Below are positions 33,250-44,414 of a stretch of DNA of 64,000 bases, one piece after another. Below the pieces are notes generated by a model. It made no database searches, was not told the DNA's origin, and was given only the letters and a program-made list of their open reading frames with translations. The stretch's first letter is position 1. Every line of letters starts with the position of its first letter. This DNA comes from Chenopodium formosanum. Its lineage: Eukaryota > Streptophyta > Magnoliopsida > Caryophyllales > Amaranthaceae. Position numbers and translations under genes: made by a program. The DNA is taken from NCBI GenBank assembly GCA_024500155.1, contig CM044869.1, positions 46,331,898-46,395,897 of the forward strand, in the 5' to 3' direction.

Positions 33250-36200
33250 CAAATAGAGATTCAGTTAGGCCAAGAAAAGATCAGCATAGCAGAAGAGCAA
33301 GAAGCAACAGAGGTCCAGCTGAATCCAAACCATCTGGATCATAAAGCAGGAATAAGGGTAGAGCTGAGTGTAGGCCTCAGTCAGCAAGTTTTAGAGTTCT
33401 TGGAAAAAGAGAAAGATGTGTTTGCATGGACACACGAAGACATGAAGGGAATTCCCCCTGAAGTGATTACACACAAGCTGAACGTAGATCCAAAGAATAT
33501 ACTAGTTAAGTAGAAATGAAGGAAATTGGCACCAGAAAGGAATAAAGTCATTGATGAGGAATTTCATAATCTGCTCAAAACTGGAAAGATTAGAGAAGTT
33601 AAATATCCAGACTAGTTAGCTAACGTAGTCATGGTCAGAAAGAAGAATGGGAAATGGAGAATACGCATCAATTTATAGACATCAATAAGGCCTGCCCAAA
33701 TGATCCGTTCCCACTACCCCACATTGATGTCATGGTAGATGCTACAGCTGGACATGAGCTACTCTCCTTTATGGATGCATATAGCGGATACAATCAGATT
33801 CTCATGCACAAGGATGACTATGAAAAGACAGCCTTCATAACCAATCAAGGAATATATTGCTACAAGGTAATGTCATTTGGACGGAAGAATGCTGGAGTGA
33901 TGTATCAAAGACTAGTGAACAAGATGTTCGCAGAACAAATTGGAAAAAAAATGGAAGTATACATAGATGATATGGTGGTGAAATCCAAAAAGGAAGCAAA
34001 TCATGTCAAAGACCTAAAGAAGCCTTCACCATCCTGAAGCAGTACGACATGAAGTTGAACCCCACCTAATGCACATTTGGGGTACAATCAGGAAAATTCT
34101 TGGGCTACTTGGTAACACAGCAAGGATTAGAAGCCAGTACAAATCAAGTCAAGGCCTTACTCGACCTAGAGCAACTAAAATCCAAGAAAGACATACAAAG
34201 CCTTACAAGAAGGATTGTAGCACTAAACAGGTTCATTTCCAAGTCCTCAGACAAGAACAAGGTCTTCTACGACGTGCTGAAAAAGAACAAAGAGTTCAAA
34301 TGGGAACAAGAGCATGAGGAAGCATTTCAGAAGCTGAAGGAATACTTAGCAAACCCTTTGATACTTTCTAAGACAAAAGAAAGAGAGCCACTCCAGCTAT
34401 ACTTAGCAGTGTTAGAAGGGACGATTAGTGCAATCCTCACCAGAGAAGAAGATATGGAGTAGTTTCTAATCTATTACGTAAGTAAAACCTTACTCAGTGC
34501 GGAAACCAGGTACGTTTCTTTAGAAAAAAATAATTTTAGCCTTAGTCACTGTTTCAATTAAGTTACGCCCATACTTTGAAAGCCATGTTATATGTGTGCG
34601 TACTAATTACCCCGTTAAGGTTATTACGAGAAAACCAGAAATGTTAGGAAGGATGGAAAAGTGAATGGTCCATCTTAGTAAGTAAGACATTCAATATGAA
34701 CCCAGAACTGCAATCAAGTCACAAGCCTTGGCAAACTTTGTGGCAAATTTCAGCCCAGCCCTTGAGCAAGAAGCACAGAAAGAAGTATTGTCCCTGCAGG
34801 AACCCAAAGTTGTACAAAAGTGGAGACTCCATACAAATAGTGCAGCAAATATACGAGGTGTAGCTTGGGAATAGTGTTGACATCCCATCAAGGAGATAAA
34901 TTTTCCCAGACAGTAAGGTGCAACTTTAAAGCAACCAACAACAAAGCTGAATATAAAACGTTAATAACGGGACTAACCGTTGCCAAGGATATGAGGATAA
35001 AACATCTAGAGGTAATCTCTGATTCCTTACTCGTTGTGAATCAAACTAATGATGAGTATGCAGCGAAAGATACCAAGATGATTGCATACCTAGCGGTAGC
35101 AAAAAACCTCATCAAGGAATTTGAGGAATTTAAAATTGCACAACTGCCTATAAACTTGAACACCGAAGCAAACGTTCTGGAAAACCTTGGATCCAACATC
35201 AATCCTAACTAGTTCGAAGCTATACCACTAGTACATGTCTTGTCTCCAGCCATAGAGAAGGAATCAACCATGAACGTATACAAAATACAAACAGATCCTA
35301 CTGGTGAAGAAGATATCAGGACAAAACCTCTAAAAGAATTCTTCGCAGGCAAAGTAACACCAAAAGAGAAAGTGGTAGCACATGCATTTGTTATGAAGGC
35401 ATCCAAATATTGTCTGATTAGCAACGTACTCTTCAAGAAGTCAGCAGATGGTCTATACTTGAGGTGTCTAGATAAGCAAGAAGCACAACAGGTCCTGCAG
35501 TCATTACACAGTGGGGAATGCAGAAATCACTCAGGAGGAAGAAATCTTGCCAATAAAGCCCTCAGAATGGGGTACTACTGGCCTAGTATGAGAAAGGATG
35601 CAATAGAGTTCACCAAGAAATGCTTAGCATAAAAAAGGAAAATACTAAGTAGATTCAGCGCACCATTAGAAATCATCACAGACAACGGGTGGGTGTTCAT
35701 CAGCAATAAAACCATAAGAATTGGCAAGGAACGGAACATATCACTCTTTACGTCCACACCAAGGCATCCTCAAGCAAATGGGGAAGCGAAGTCAAGCAAC
35801 AAGGTTCTCATCAGTAACATGAAGAAAAGACTAGAAGGTGCTAAGGGAAATGGGCAGACAAACTACCCAATATACTATGGGAAGACAGACATAACATGCC
35901 ATATATACTCCGTTATCACTAGTATGCGATTGTGAAGCAGTAATCCCCTTAGAGGTAGAAGTCCCAACTGCTAAATACGGATTGATGACAAAAAATAAAA
36001 ATCAATCCGAGCTAGCATACAACTTGGACACCGTTGAAGAAATCAGAGATGACGCCAAGATAAGAATGGCAGCCTACCAACAACAAGTTGCAAGGAGCTT
36101 CAACAAGAACGTAAGATTAAAAGTCTTCAAGGTAGGAGATTGGGTCCTCATAATGGTGTACGAAAATACAAGAGAAGTGAACGCTGAAAAGTTAGCACCT

Positions 36201-36259
36201 AACTGGGAGAGACTGCACGAGGTTATAAAAGTAGTAGGCAATGGAGCATACAAACTAAG
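33250..36259 (+). pseudogene. pol: RT, RNase H, aRNase H and integrase of retrotransposon B (broken)
   Basis: The sequence resumes after element C with the pre-RT linker, then reverse transcriptase (about 33500-34100; SFMDAYSGYNQILMH; catalytic YIDD intact at 33960-33971). RNase H follows (34100-34600) with stops at 34460 and beyond, then the second RNase H (34865-35200). Integrase keeps the His part of its zinc domain (GECRNHSGG) up to FTKKCLA at 35630, then jumps to the second catalytic Asp (ITDNGWVF, about 35676) and Glu (ANGEAKSSNK): a deletion removed the rest of the zinc domain and the first catalytic Asp. The C-terminal part is cut at 36259 by solo LTR D. Confidence 0.85.
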
Positions 36260-38211
36260 TGTAGGGAATATTTCAATCACCAACTTTGAGCCTCACTGTG
36301 ATCATGCACTTAAGCATGGTGGCGTCCAAAGGGAAAGAATTTAGAGCAAAAGAGTCGCCAACAAGTTTTAGGAGCTTGTAAACCGTTCGCGGATGAGAAG
36401 GTTACACCCCATTCACGATCACAGAGATCGCTAATGACTGGATATTCGGGATTGATGGTACGAATCCAACCTAAAAGATATTGAACCCGCCCTAAATAGG
36501 CCTCAACTTAATTCTTATGATATTCATGCGCGCTTTTCGATCAACATACATACAATAAAATTAATCCTAAACATATTAAATCTAAGTTGATTGATTATTA
36601 ATGCACAAATAAATCTATCATCGGTGATCACTTGAATTAAATCCATATTAGCCTAAATCAAAATTATTAATTATCTTATTAGGTGTGATTTCAAATACGA
36701 ATTTCCCTTAAACCTGCAGAAAAGGCGTGATCAAGCAATAACAATAAAATATGAATAACCAAGCAACATATAATAATCGACACAACAATCATCATCATAA
36801 TGATAATCTCAAAATATAATATTACCATGATCCTAGGCATGATACTAAACGGATTAATAACAAATCCTAGCATGTCACTAAATAAAAATCAAAACTTTAT
36901 CCCAAACGTGATACTAGAAAATCAACATGATATTAAAAATATAAAAGCATCATAACATGATACTAGAAATCATAAAAGCATCCTAACATGATACTAGGAA
37001 TTATAATAATATTATAGGCATGACTTCTATATCAAAAGACATTAGATTTAGTCACTTTAATGCTTCGTCCTCTTTCTATCAAAACAATACACACGTTAGT
37101 AACTTCAAGAAAGATTAAATCAAACAAATAAATTAAACAATAATTGAAATATAGATTTGGGACCAAACCCTCAGAACTATCAACCTTTCACGTTGAGGTC
37201 TAAGGCAACTTCGTGCTTGGTTAGAAGTATTCGAGTCTCGTGAATGAGGTATGGTGACTAATACAAGCAATATCAAGGATGTGTGCTTAGGATGTGTTTA
37301 GGCTAAGCTTAAAAAATCAAGAAATAGAGAGAAAATAAGCTTTAGCTTAGAGAGAGGATTAGATAATTATTGTTGGTCAATGAAAATGGTGGAAAACGTC
37401 GTCTATTTATAAAAAAAAAAAAAAGAAGGTTGAAAGATTAGAAAAGAGTCTAAATTTGACTCGGAGTAAAACGGCTTTTCGTCACGCAGCGATATTTCCA
37501 TCACGCGACAATATAAGCATCGCGCAACGATATTAGCATCACACAGCGATATTTCTAGCGCTCAGCGATATTTTTTTAAAAAGATAGAATCCAACGGAAT
37601 CCAACTTCCAATCAAACTGGGTTAGCCGTGTTTCCGTACGTATTCTAATTCTATCTGAATTAAATCTATTAAAAACACATGTTTTATTAAATATAAAAAT
37701 CTTTATCTTTATCTTTATCTTTTCACAAAGAGGATAAATTAGAAGCTAATAATAAATCCTAATGGATTTAGGACTCAAGACAACCTTCTAGAGGATTCTA
37801 AAAGCTCATAATAAATCCTAATGGGCTAAGGAATGATTTTAAGATTAATGGACCCTTCACATGATCATTGGGCTGCAGGCAAGGCTTGGTTTGGGCCCAG
37901 TTTAGTATTTTGACCATAACTTCCTCGTTATAACTTGAATTTGGGCTTATAATATATTGTTGGAAATCACTTTTCAAGCCCCATCCAACTACACAATTAT
38001 CGGACCCAAATTATGGACCAAAATAAAATGGTTGGGATGATTTTACAAATTGGTCACGAAATGAATTATTTTGGTTTAAAACATTTAAAGAAAGGATTAG
38101 AGAAGGGAAAATTCACGAGAATCTTCCACTCTTCACTAACTCGATAATCAAAGACGTGAAAGGTACTCATCACTAGGTTTGGTTTTGGGGAGTTACAATC
38201 AGGTGTCTACA
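36260..38211 (-). mobile_element. Solo LTR D of the C/E family
   Basis: Plus-strand ends TGTAGGGAATATTTC and GGTGTCTACA; TSD CTAAG at 36255-36259 and 38212-38216. No internal region: the product of recombination between the two LTRs of a former full element. It is more diverged from C and E than they are from each other and is 1,952 bp long. It interrupts the integrase C-terminus of element B. Confidence 0.92.
37403..37572 (-). promoter_or_regulatory. LTR promoter module of solo LTR D (19-bp variant array)
   Basis: Five units begin at 37480, 37499, 37518, 37537 and 37556, exactly 19 bp apart, with core CATCACGCAGCGATATT; the central palindrome is weaker (ATCGCGCAACGAT). TATA box (minus strand TTATAAATAG) at 37403-37412 is 67 bp away, with an A-run in between. 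Confidence 0.75.
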
Positions 38212-38216
38212 CTAAG

Positions 38217-38283
38217 GAATGCAGAATGAAAAAAAGTGCAACAAAGCTGAAATGCAACACACTTGAAGCTCTACCATTTCTAA
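38217..38283 (+). pseudogene. pol: 3' tail of pol of retrotransposon B
   Basis: After solo LTR D and its duplicated CTAAG, the last codons of the integrase C-terminus continue and end HLKLYHF then TAA at 38281-38283, the usual end of Tat pol. Two stops lie inside this tail. Confidence 0.65.
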
Positions 38284-38839
38284 GGTATGCAAAAACCTAA
38301 ACAGCCGGGATTTGAGAAAGGTATGGAATCTCTTCCTTTATATTTTTATGCAAACACTCCTCAAAGAGGAAAACCCACGTAGGATGCAATTCCAGACACA
38401 ACACGAAAAAGGTACTTAAACTACGAGTATTGACTTAAGCATCGGAGGGTTGTTAGGGAAACCCACAGCCACCCCTAACTCTTTCCTATTTTGCAAGGAC
38501 ATCATTACAGCACAGAACACAACAACGCATAAGAACCTCCCTGCAGAACAAGGAGCATAATCCACGAACTTCAATAGAGAGAACATGTAAGCAATAATGC
38601 ATCTCATTTGCAATACAAATGTAATACAACTGGCAAACAACACAGACAACCAGAATGACAAATGTAAAAGCATAAGATTACTTAGTTACACAAGGAAACA
38701 AAAAAACAAAGCATCCAGCTGCAACAAGACGGCAAAAAACAAAAACAAACATCCAATTGCACTCAGGTAGTAAAATTACAAACACTTAAAATCTAAAAAG
38801 AAATTGTTCAAAAAATACTAAAGGCACAGCAATGCAAAG
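38284..38839. other. Spacer between pol and the antisense gene of retrotransposon B
   Basis: Non-coding in both directions as far as visible. It probably holds the 3' untranslated parts of the sense and antisense transcripts. Confidence 0.35.
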
Positions 38840-40747
38840 CTAATTTTCTCCTATCTTGTCATCAGGGATCTTCTCCTCCTCCAGGACAGTCTTCATATCT
38901 TCATTTACTGGAGAGTTCACCTCTTCATCAGCATAACCCAGCAAAACTGAACCTGGAGCAGCAGTTTCATCAGGGAAAGACTTTACAAAAGCAGCCTTCT
39001 TGGCTTCATAATCCCAAGCGTCATGTTTTCCCTGCTGGTGCCTCTTCATCATCTTCAGTCGAGCCTTGCCAAAATAGTAATTGGCCATGTCAAGGGATTC
39101 ATTCACAGCAACCTTCAAGGTACCCTTCAACTGATTTAGCTCAACACAACAGTCCTTATGCTTAGCTCGTTCCCTCCTCAGAGCGACAGATGTTGCCTTA
39201 AGCCTATCTAACAAAGAGTCCCGCTTCTTTTTCATAACATCAAAGGTCCTGGTGAACTCCGACACCTTACTCAACACACCTACGCAAGATTGGAAGCACT
39301 ACATGGCACAACTACATTAGTACGGATTATACAATATTGGTTCATCTTTTTGAACGAAATTTTTTTGGGAATATACCATACTTAAAAGGAGTGTACAGCT
39401 ACTTCTTGAGAAAGGTCAGCAAAAGTCTACGAGGACTGACGTTCCCTAAAGGAAGGAAACAGCAAATTGTCTACGTAAGGAGCCAAAGTGTCATAAGAGA
39501 AACCCTTAGCCTCAAGATCAACAGGGACCTCCAACTTCCTTTTGGCACCAGTTGTGCGAGGAGGAGGAGGGACAAGAGCCTTTTTGATAGCAGGACTCTT
39601 TTCAGGAATGTCCTCCCCATGCTTTGAAGCTTTTTGCTTAATACGCCCCAAAATAGAAAAGGAACTAAGCAAATCATGAGACCTCAACGATCTAGTAGTA
39701 TCTACAAAGACAAAACGCATAAACACTTAACAAACACAATGGGACATCCAACACACATCAGGAAAAGCTAGTACAAGCATATAAGACTCAACAGAAAAGC
39801 CAACACAAAGAAATAACTGATAGTGCAACAAAGCAAACAACATACAAAACTGTAACAACGCTACATACAAGGGCATATGTCAATCAGAGAAAAATCATAA
39901 CAGAAAGCATACCCTGGGACATGGCAGGGTCAACTTCCATGTCAGATCCCGACTCGTCCAAGTTCTTAATATGGACGACCACTTCAGGCTAAGTCATTTT
40001 ATGAAAGACCTTTCTTAAGCACTCAACTCGTACAAAGCAGCAATTAAAGATTAAGACTTGGCGAGTTGCTTCATTTTACTAACTGCAAATACAACACAAA
40101 TAATCCCAAATCAACAAAAAAGAAAACCAACACAAAAATCAGAAATTGAAATACCTTCAGCCTCAACAATGTCAATAAAAAAAATAAGTATCTTCACCTA
40201 AAGAATCAATCCTCAAAAACAAAGACCTATGATACCACTTCTTATCAAAAGCCTTTTCCAATTCTGTCACCAAAGGATCGACACCCTCCTTCAAACGAAG
40301 AGTAACCCGACCCTTACAACTAGTCCTAATAGTGTAGGGATAACAAAGATCCCTCACATCTAGAGAAATACCCAACTTAACACTCGGCAAATCAAGAATT
40401 CGCAAAACCCTCCAAGTCTGGGGTAAGAGTTGACAAGGTGAAACCCTAACTTCGAAAAGAAACTAATGAAAAAGAGGAGAAAAAGAGAAAGTATGCCCAA
40501 TTACAAAAGGGTACTCGAAGAAACACACCCAACCAGGGTCAGTTCGGTCCACCCTCTCTTTAGAAGACAGAATTCTCACCACCACCCCATTAGGAAAACG
40601 CGCAACAGTGGCAATTCTCCTCACATCATCCTTCGCCAAGTGTAAAGGGTAAACATCCTTAACATGGAATACATTCTGCACGGAAAAGATAGGCTTCTTT
40701 ACACCGTCCTTAGCACCAGAAAACACCACTTTCTCCATGTCACCCAT
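38840..40747 (-). pseudogene. Antisense gene of retrotransposon B (Transposase_28-like N-terminus, coiled-coil C-terminus)
   Basis: ATG 40747 opens exon 1 (MGDMEKVVFSGAK). A stop at 40463-40465 interrupts it; the same frame then gives FEVRVSPCQLLPQTWRVLRI, the same type of segment as VSLCQLNPVS in the antisense gene of element A. A T-run near 40180 shifts the frame just before a probable donor GTATTTC at about 40155, with an acceptor TTTGCAG near 40083. Later frames at 39726-39427 (Lys/Pro-rich) and 39277-38840 (MKKKRDSLLDRLKATSVALR, coiled-coil-like, acidic end) should be its 3' exons. Exon borders there are not resolved. Confidence 0.5.
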
Positions 40748-40937
40748 CGCAAAACACAAAAAACAAAAATAGCGAACTAGAGAAGAAACAGAGTAGAGAG
40801 AGAATTACATGAGAGAGAAATTCTAAATTGTGACAAAGAGTAAAGTGAAATGATTGAAGCCTGCACATTCAATAAATAATCCAAGGAAATAAATCGCCAG
40901 TCACAAATCCCAAAGCACTTGCCTTAAAATCGCACCC

Positions 40938-42806
40938 TGTAGACACCCAAATGTGTCTCCCCAAAACCAAACCTAGTGATGAATACCTTTTGCGTCGAAT
41001 GATAATCGAACGAGGTGAAAGTGTGAAAGGTCAAGTGTTGCGATTAGTTTTCATTAAAAATTCTTTCTTTCTGTTTTCGAAAACAACTCTATTTTATGAA
41101 AACAGCAAATCCAGTTTAGTTTGGTCCACGTTAAGGATCCAATAATAGTGTAGTTGGATGGGGCTTGCAAAGAGCTTTCCAACGATATATTATAAGCCCA
41201 ATTCCGATGAATAATGAGGAAGGTATGGCCAAAATACTAAACTAGGCCCGGTTTGATCTTTACATGCGACCCAATGATCTAGGGGAGGGCCCAATGTTAA
41301 TTATTATTCCTAAAGTTATTAGAATTAATTATAGTCTTCTAGAATTCTCTAGAAGGTTCTTTTTAATCCTAATAGCATTAGAATTAATAATTATATTTTG
41401 ATAAGTTTTATTTGGAATAAAATATTATTTTATGAAAGACACGATTTCAGTTTTTATACGGACTTTACAAATCAATTTTGATTCATATGTGGGCTCCGTG
41501 TTTGAAAGCGCGTAGAAATCCAGGCTGTCACCACGCGACAAACCTTGTTGCCAAGCGACAGACCCTGTCGCCAAGCGACAAGGTTGGTTTTGCAGCAACA
41601 GAGTGGAGTTTTATTCCTTATCAAATTCTACCTATTTCCGGACTGTTTTCTTATAAATAGGGTCCTGAACCTCTGTTTTCAATCATCAATTCTCATCTAC
41701 AATCAATTCACAATCATCTCTCTCTCTAAAGCTAGAAGCTTTCTCTCTCTCTTTTTCTAAACCTTCCCTCTTACAAAATTTCGCATTCACGAGATTTAGA
41801 AACACCTAGCCAAGTTCGAAGTTGCCTTCGCTCTAGACGTGAAAGGTTATAATTTCTGAGGGTTTGGTCCCTAATCTCTATTTCCATTATTTAATTTGAT
41901 TGTTTGATTTTATATTTTCCTTGAAGTTACTAACACGTGTGTTTTGTTATTAGAAAGAGATACGAGGCATCAAAGTATGTAATCTTATTGCTCTATTCTT
42001 GTAGAAAGCATGTTTAATTTTATTCATTCCTAGCATCATGCTTAGGATGTTATTATTTCTTTCTAGTATCATGTTTAGGGTGCTTCCTATGCTTTCTAAT
42101 ATCATATCAATATCATGTTAGTACCATGTTAGGGCTAAAGGTTTGATCTTTATTGCTTAGTGACATGCTAGGGTTTGTTATTAATCATGTTAGTATCATG
42201 CCTAGGATCTTGCTATTATTAAGCTTTATTATTAACATCATTATTATTGTCATAATTATTGTTATTATTATTATGATTATTATGTTGCTTGATATTATAT
42301 TATTGTTATTGCTTGATCACGCCCTCTCTTGCAGGTTTAAAGGGAATTTGTACTTGTAATCACGCTTAATAAGATAATTAATAATCTTGTTAGGGCTAAT
42401 ATGATTATAATTCAAGTGATCGCCAATAATAGTTTTATTTGTGCATTAAATTCAACCAACATAGATAAACAGGTTTAGGGTTAATCTGTTGATTGCATGC
42501 TAGTCAGAAAGCGCACATGAATACGAGAAGAATGAAGTAGAGGCCTATTTAGGGAAGGTTCAATCTTTTTTAGGTTGGATTTGTACCTTCATCCCCGAAC
42601 CCTATTTGGTTCAAGACCTTTTGGAGTTGACGATCTCCTGGATCGTTAAGGGGTGTAATCTTCACCTTGTGAATGGTTTACAAGTTCCTAAAACTTGTTG
42701 GCGACTCTTTTAGTCTAGCGTCCTTCCCTTTGGACGCCACCATGCTTAAGTGTATGATCACAATGGGGTTCAAGCTTAGGGTTAATTACTTGAAATATTC
42801 CCTACA
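40938..42806 (+). repeat. 5' LTR of element E
   Basis: Starts TGTAGACACCC and ends ATATTCCCTACA. U3 contains the palindrome array and TATA; U5 contains many ATCATG motifs and an AT-rich trinucleotide-like tract at about 42228-42300. Confidence 0.93.
41526..41660 (+). promoter_or_regulatory. LTR promoter module of element E (5' LTR)
   Basis: Units at 41526 TGTCACCACGCGACA, 41546 TGTTGCCAAGCGACA, 41566 TGTCGCCAAGCGACA and a half unit at 41586-41600: exactly 20 bp apart. TATA box TTATAAATAG at 41651-41660, 50 bp after the array; transcription would start about 30 bp later. Confidence 0.82.
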
Positions 42807-42811
42807 GTTTT

Positions 42812-42829
42812 TGGCGACTCCACTGGGGA
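42812..42829 (+). other. Primer-binding site of element E
   Basis: TGGCGACTCCACTGGGGA begins five bases after the 5' LTR. The tRNA is not assigned. Confidence 0.75.
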
Positions 42830-43111
42830 GGATTTCTATTTTAGTTCCTGAAATTTATTTCGACAATGATTTAGAATGAGCGGATGAGACTCAAAAATTT
42901 CTAAGTATTTCATGTGCGTAATTTTGATTAGCATTATTGTCATATGCATAAAGAAGGTCCTCATTGGATAGACCATCCAAAATAAGTCAAAAACATAGGA
43001 TTTTTACACGTAGGAAATTTGAGAAATATCTTTCACAACTAGAATTGAAATAACGCTGCGAAATCTGGAAAATTCTAAGAACGTAGATACCTGCTGAGGC
43101 ATGTAGGAACT

Positions 43112-43206
43112 AGCGCCTAGAAAACAGGGCTTGTCGTCTGTAAAGTGCTTTTGTCGCTTGGCGACAGGGGTACTTTTGCGGCGATAGTCCCTGTAGTCTG
43201 GCGCCA
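43112..43206. repeat. Leader palindrome array 1 of element E
   Basis: Five units at 43112, 43132, 43152 (TGTCGCTTGGCGACA), 43172 and 43192, exactly 20 bp apart. Same position as 31268-31342 in element C. Confidence 0.75.
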
Positions 43207-43859
43207 AGTTCTTCCAATACTGAGCCAGAACTCTGCCTTCTTGATTTGACCATTTCTAGCACTTGTGGCTCGATTCTACTTCCTGATTGAGTTTTTCTCA
43301 CTTTTCTGAAACCCATATGTGTTCTACATATGGACATAACCCTCTAGGGGTTCACGCTCCATCTGCCCTATCGAACGCTCCTGGTAACGACGGGTACATC
43401 CGAGTTTGTGAATCTACCAAACCATGGAAGCAAGTTTTTAACTTGCGGGGTCCCATCCACTCGCGCCAACCCTTCCAAAGGTAAGGCTTTTGCGCGGTGC
43501 ATCCGGACTCATAACCATGGACCCTCTTTGACTAACCCATATCCCGAACTTTAGAGAACTAAATGCATGGTTAGGTTACAAACTCATTGCATCATGTTGT
43601 GACTATTTGTGCATTCTTTGCTTGTGCATACTTTATATGTGCTAACCGTTTGTTTGACTTGTGTTTAAGTCTAAATAAACCAATTAATGACTAAAAAGGA
43701 CTTTGTCTAATTAATGAATTAATTAATTAATTTGACTAATTAAAGAATAATGAAGTAATTAATCTAACTTAGTACGACTTTAGGCATGTCCCCTTAGAGT
43801 AAAATTACTGGAAACAGCCCCACATTAATGTTCCAGAAATGGCGCAGGAGTTGGGGCTG

Positions 43860-43953
43860 TGGCGCCGCAGTTTATTTCTTGTCGCCTGGCGACAGGTTTG
43901 TCGTCTGGCGACAAGATTTAAATTGTGGCGACAGTTCTATTGTTCCGGCGACA
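43860..43953. repeat. Leader palindrome array 2 of element E
   Basis: Units at 43860, 43880 (TGTCGCCTGGCGACA), 43899 (TGTCGTCTGGCGACA), 43919 and 43939. Same position as 30513-30586 in element C, about 480 bp before gag. Confidence 0.75.
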
Positions 43954-44414
43954 GTCTAGATTCTTACTCGAGTCATCACGACGAGTCTAATTAACAGTCT
44001 GCTAATCAGTTTAATCAATTTGTTAAGTCCTTATTTGAGTCTAGGCACCTAGTCCCATGGTCATACACAAGAGTCAAAGCATGTCACTTGCACTCACTTA
44101 TAAAACACACACTTAACATGTATGTCACACCTTGATCATATCTAGAGAGTCTTGAATGTGCGTTTTCCGTCATTTTTTTTAGGGGGGTAAGTCGGATATT
44201 AATCCTCCAATTAAACCACTTGTTTGAACCCATTCCCAAAAATATACACCCTATTTTTGTTTTTATTTAACCATAAAATCAAAATCAATTTGAGTCAAGT
44301 CATTAAAACAAATATGATTTAATCTACAGCGCGTGATTAAGAAAGGAAGGACGTTTAATCAAGGATAACACTTTCGTTCAAGTCTCACTTTTTGATAAGA
44401 CAATTAATCGAAGA

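Larger units (their letters stand above)
42830..44414 (+). other. Leader of element E
   Basis: About 1.6 kb between primer site and gag, conserved with element C. It contains the two arrays and a GGGGGGTAAGTCGGATA motif at about 44184. No ATG-initiated gene is supported. Confidence 0.5.

Noticed and set aside
42153..42359. Ile/Leu-rich membrane-like peptide (also 23983-24189 minus and 58873-59079)
   Set aside because: It comes from the ATT-rich low-complexity part of the LTRs, present in each copy; no reason to think it is translated.
43287..43484. 65-codon open stretch in the leader shared by C (31187-30990 minus) and E
   Set aside because: It begins with TTG, not ATG, in both; most differences I compared are silent, which is suggestive but too few to count.
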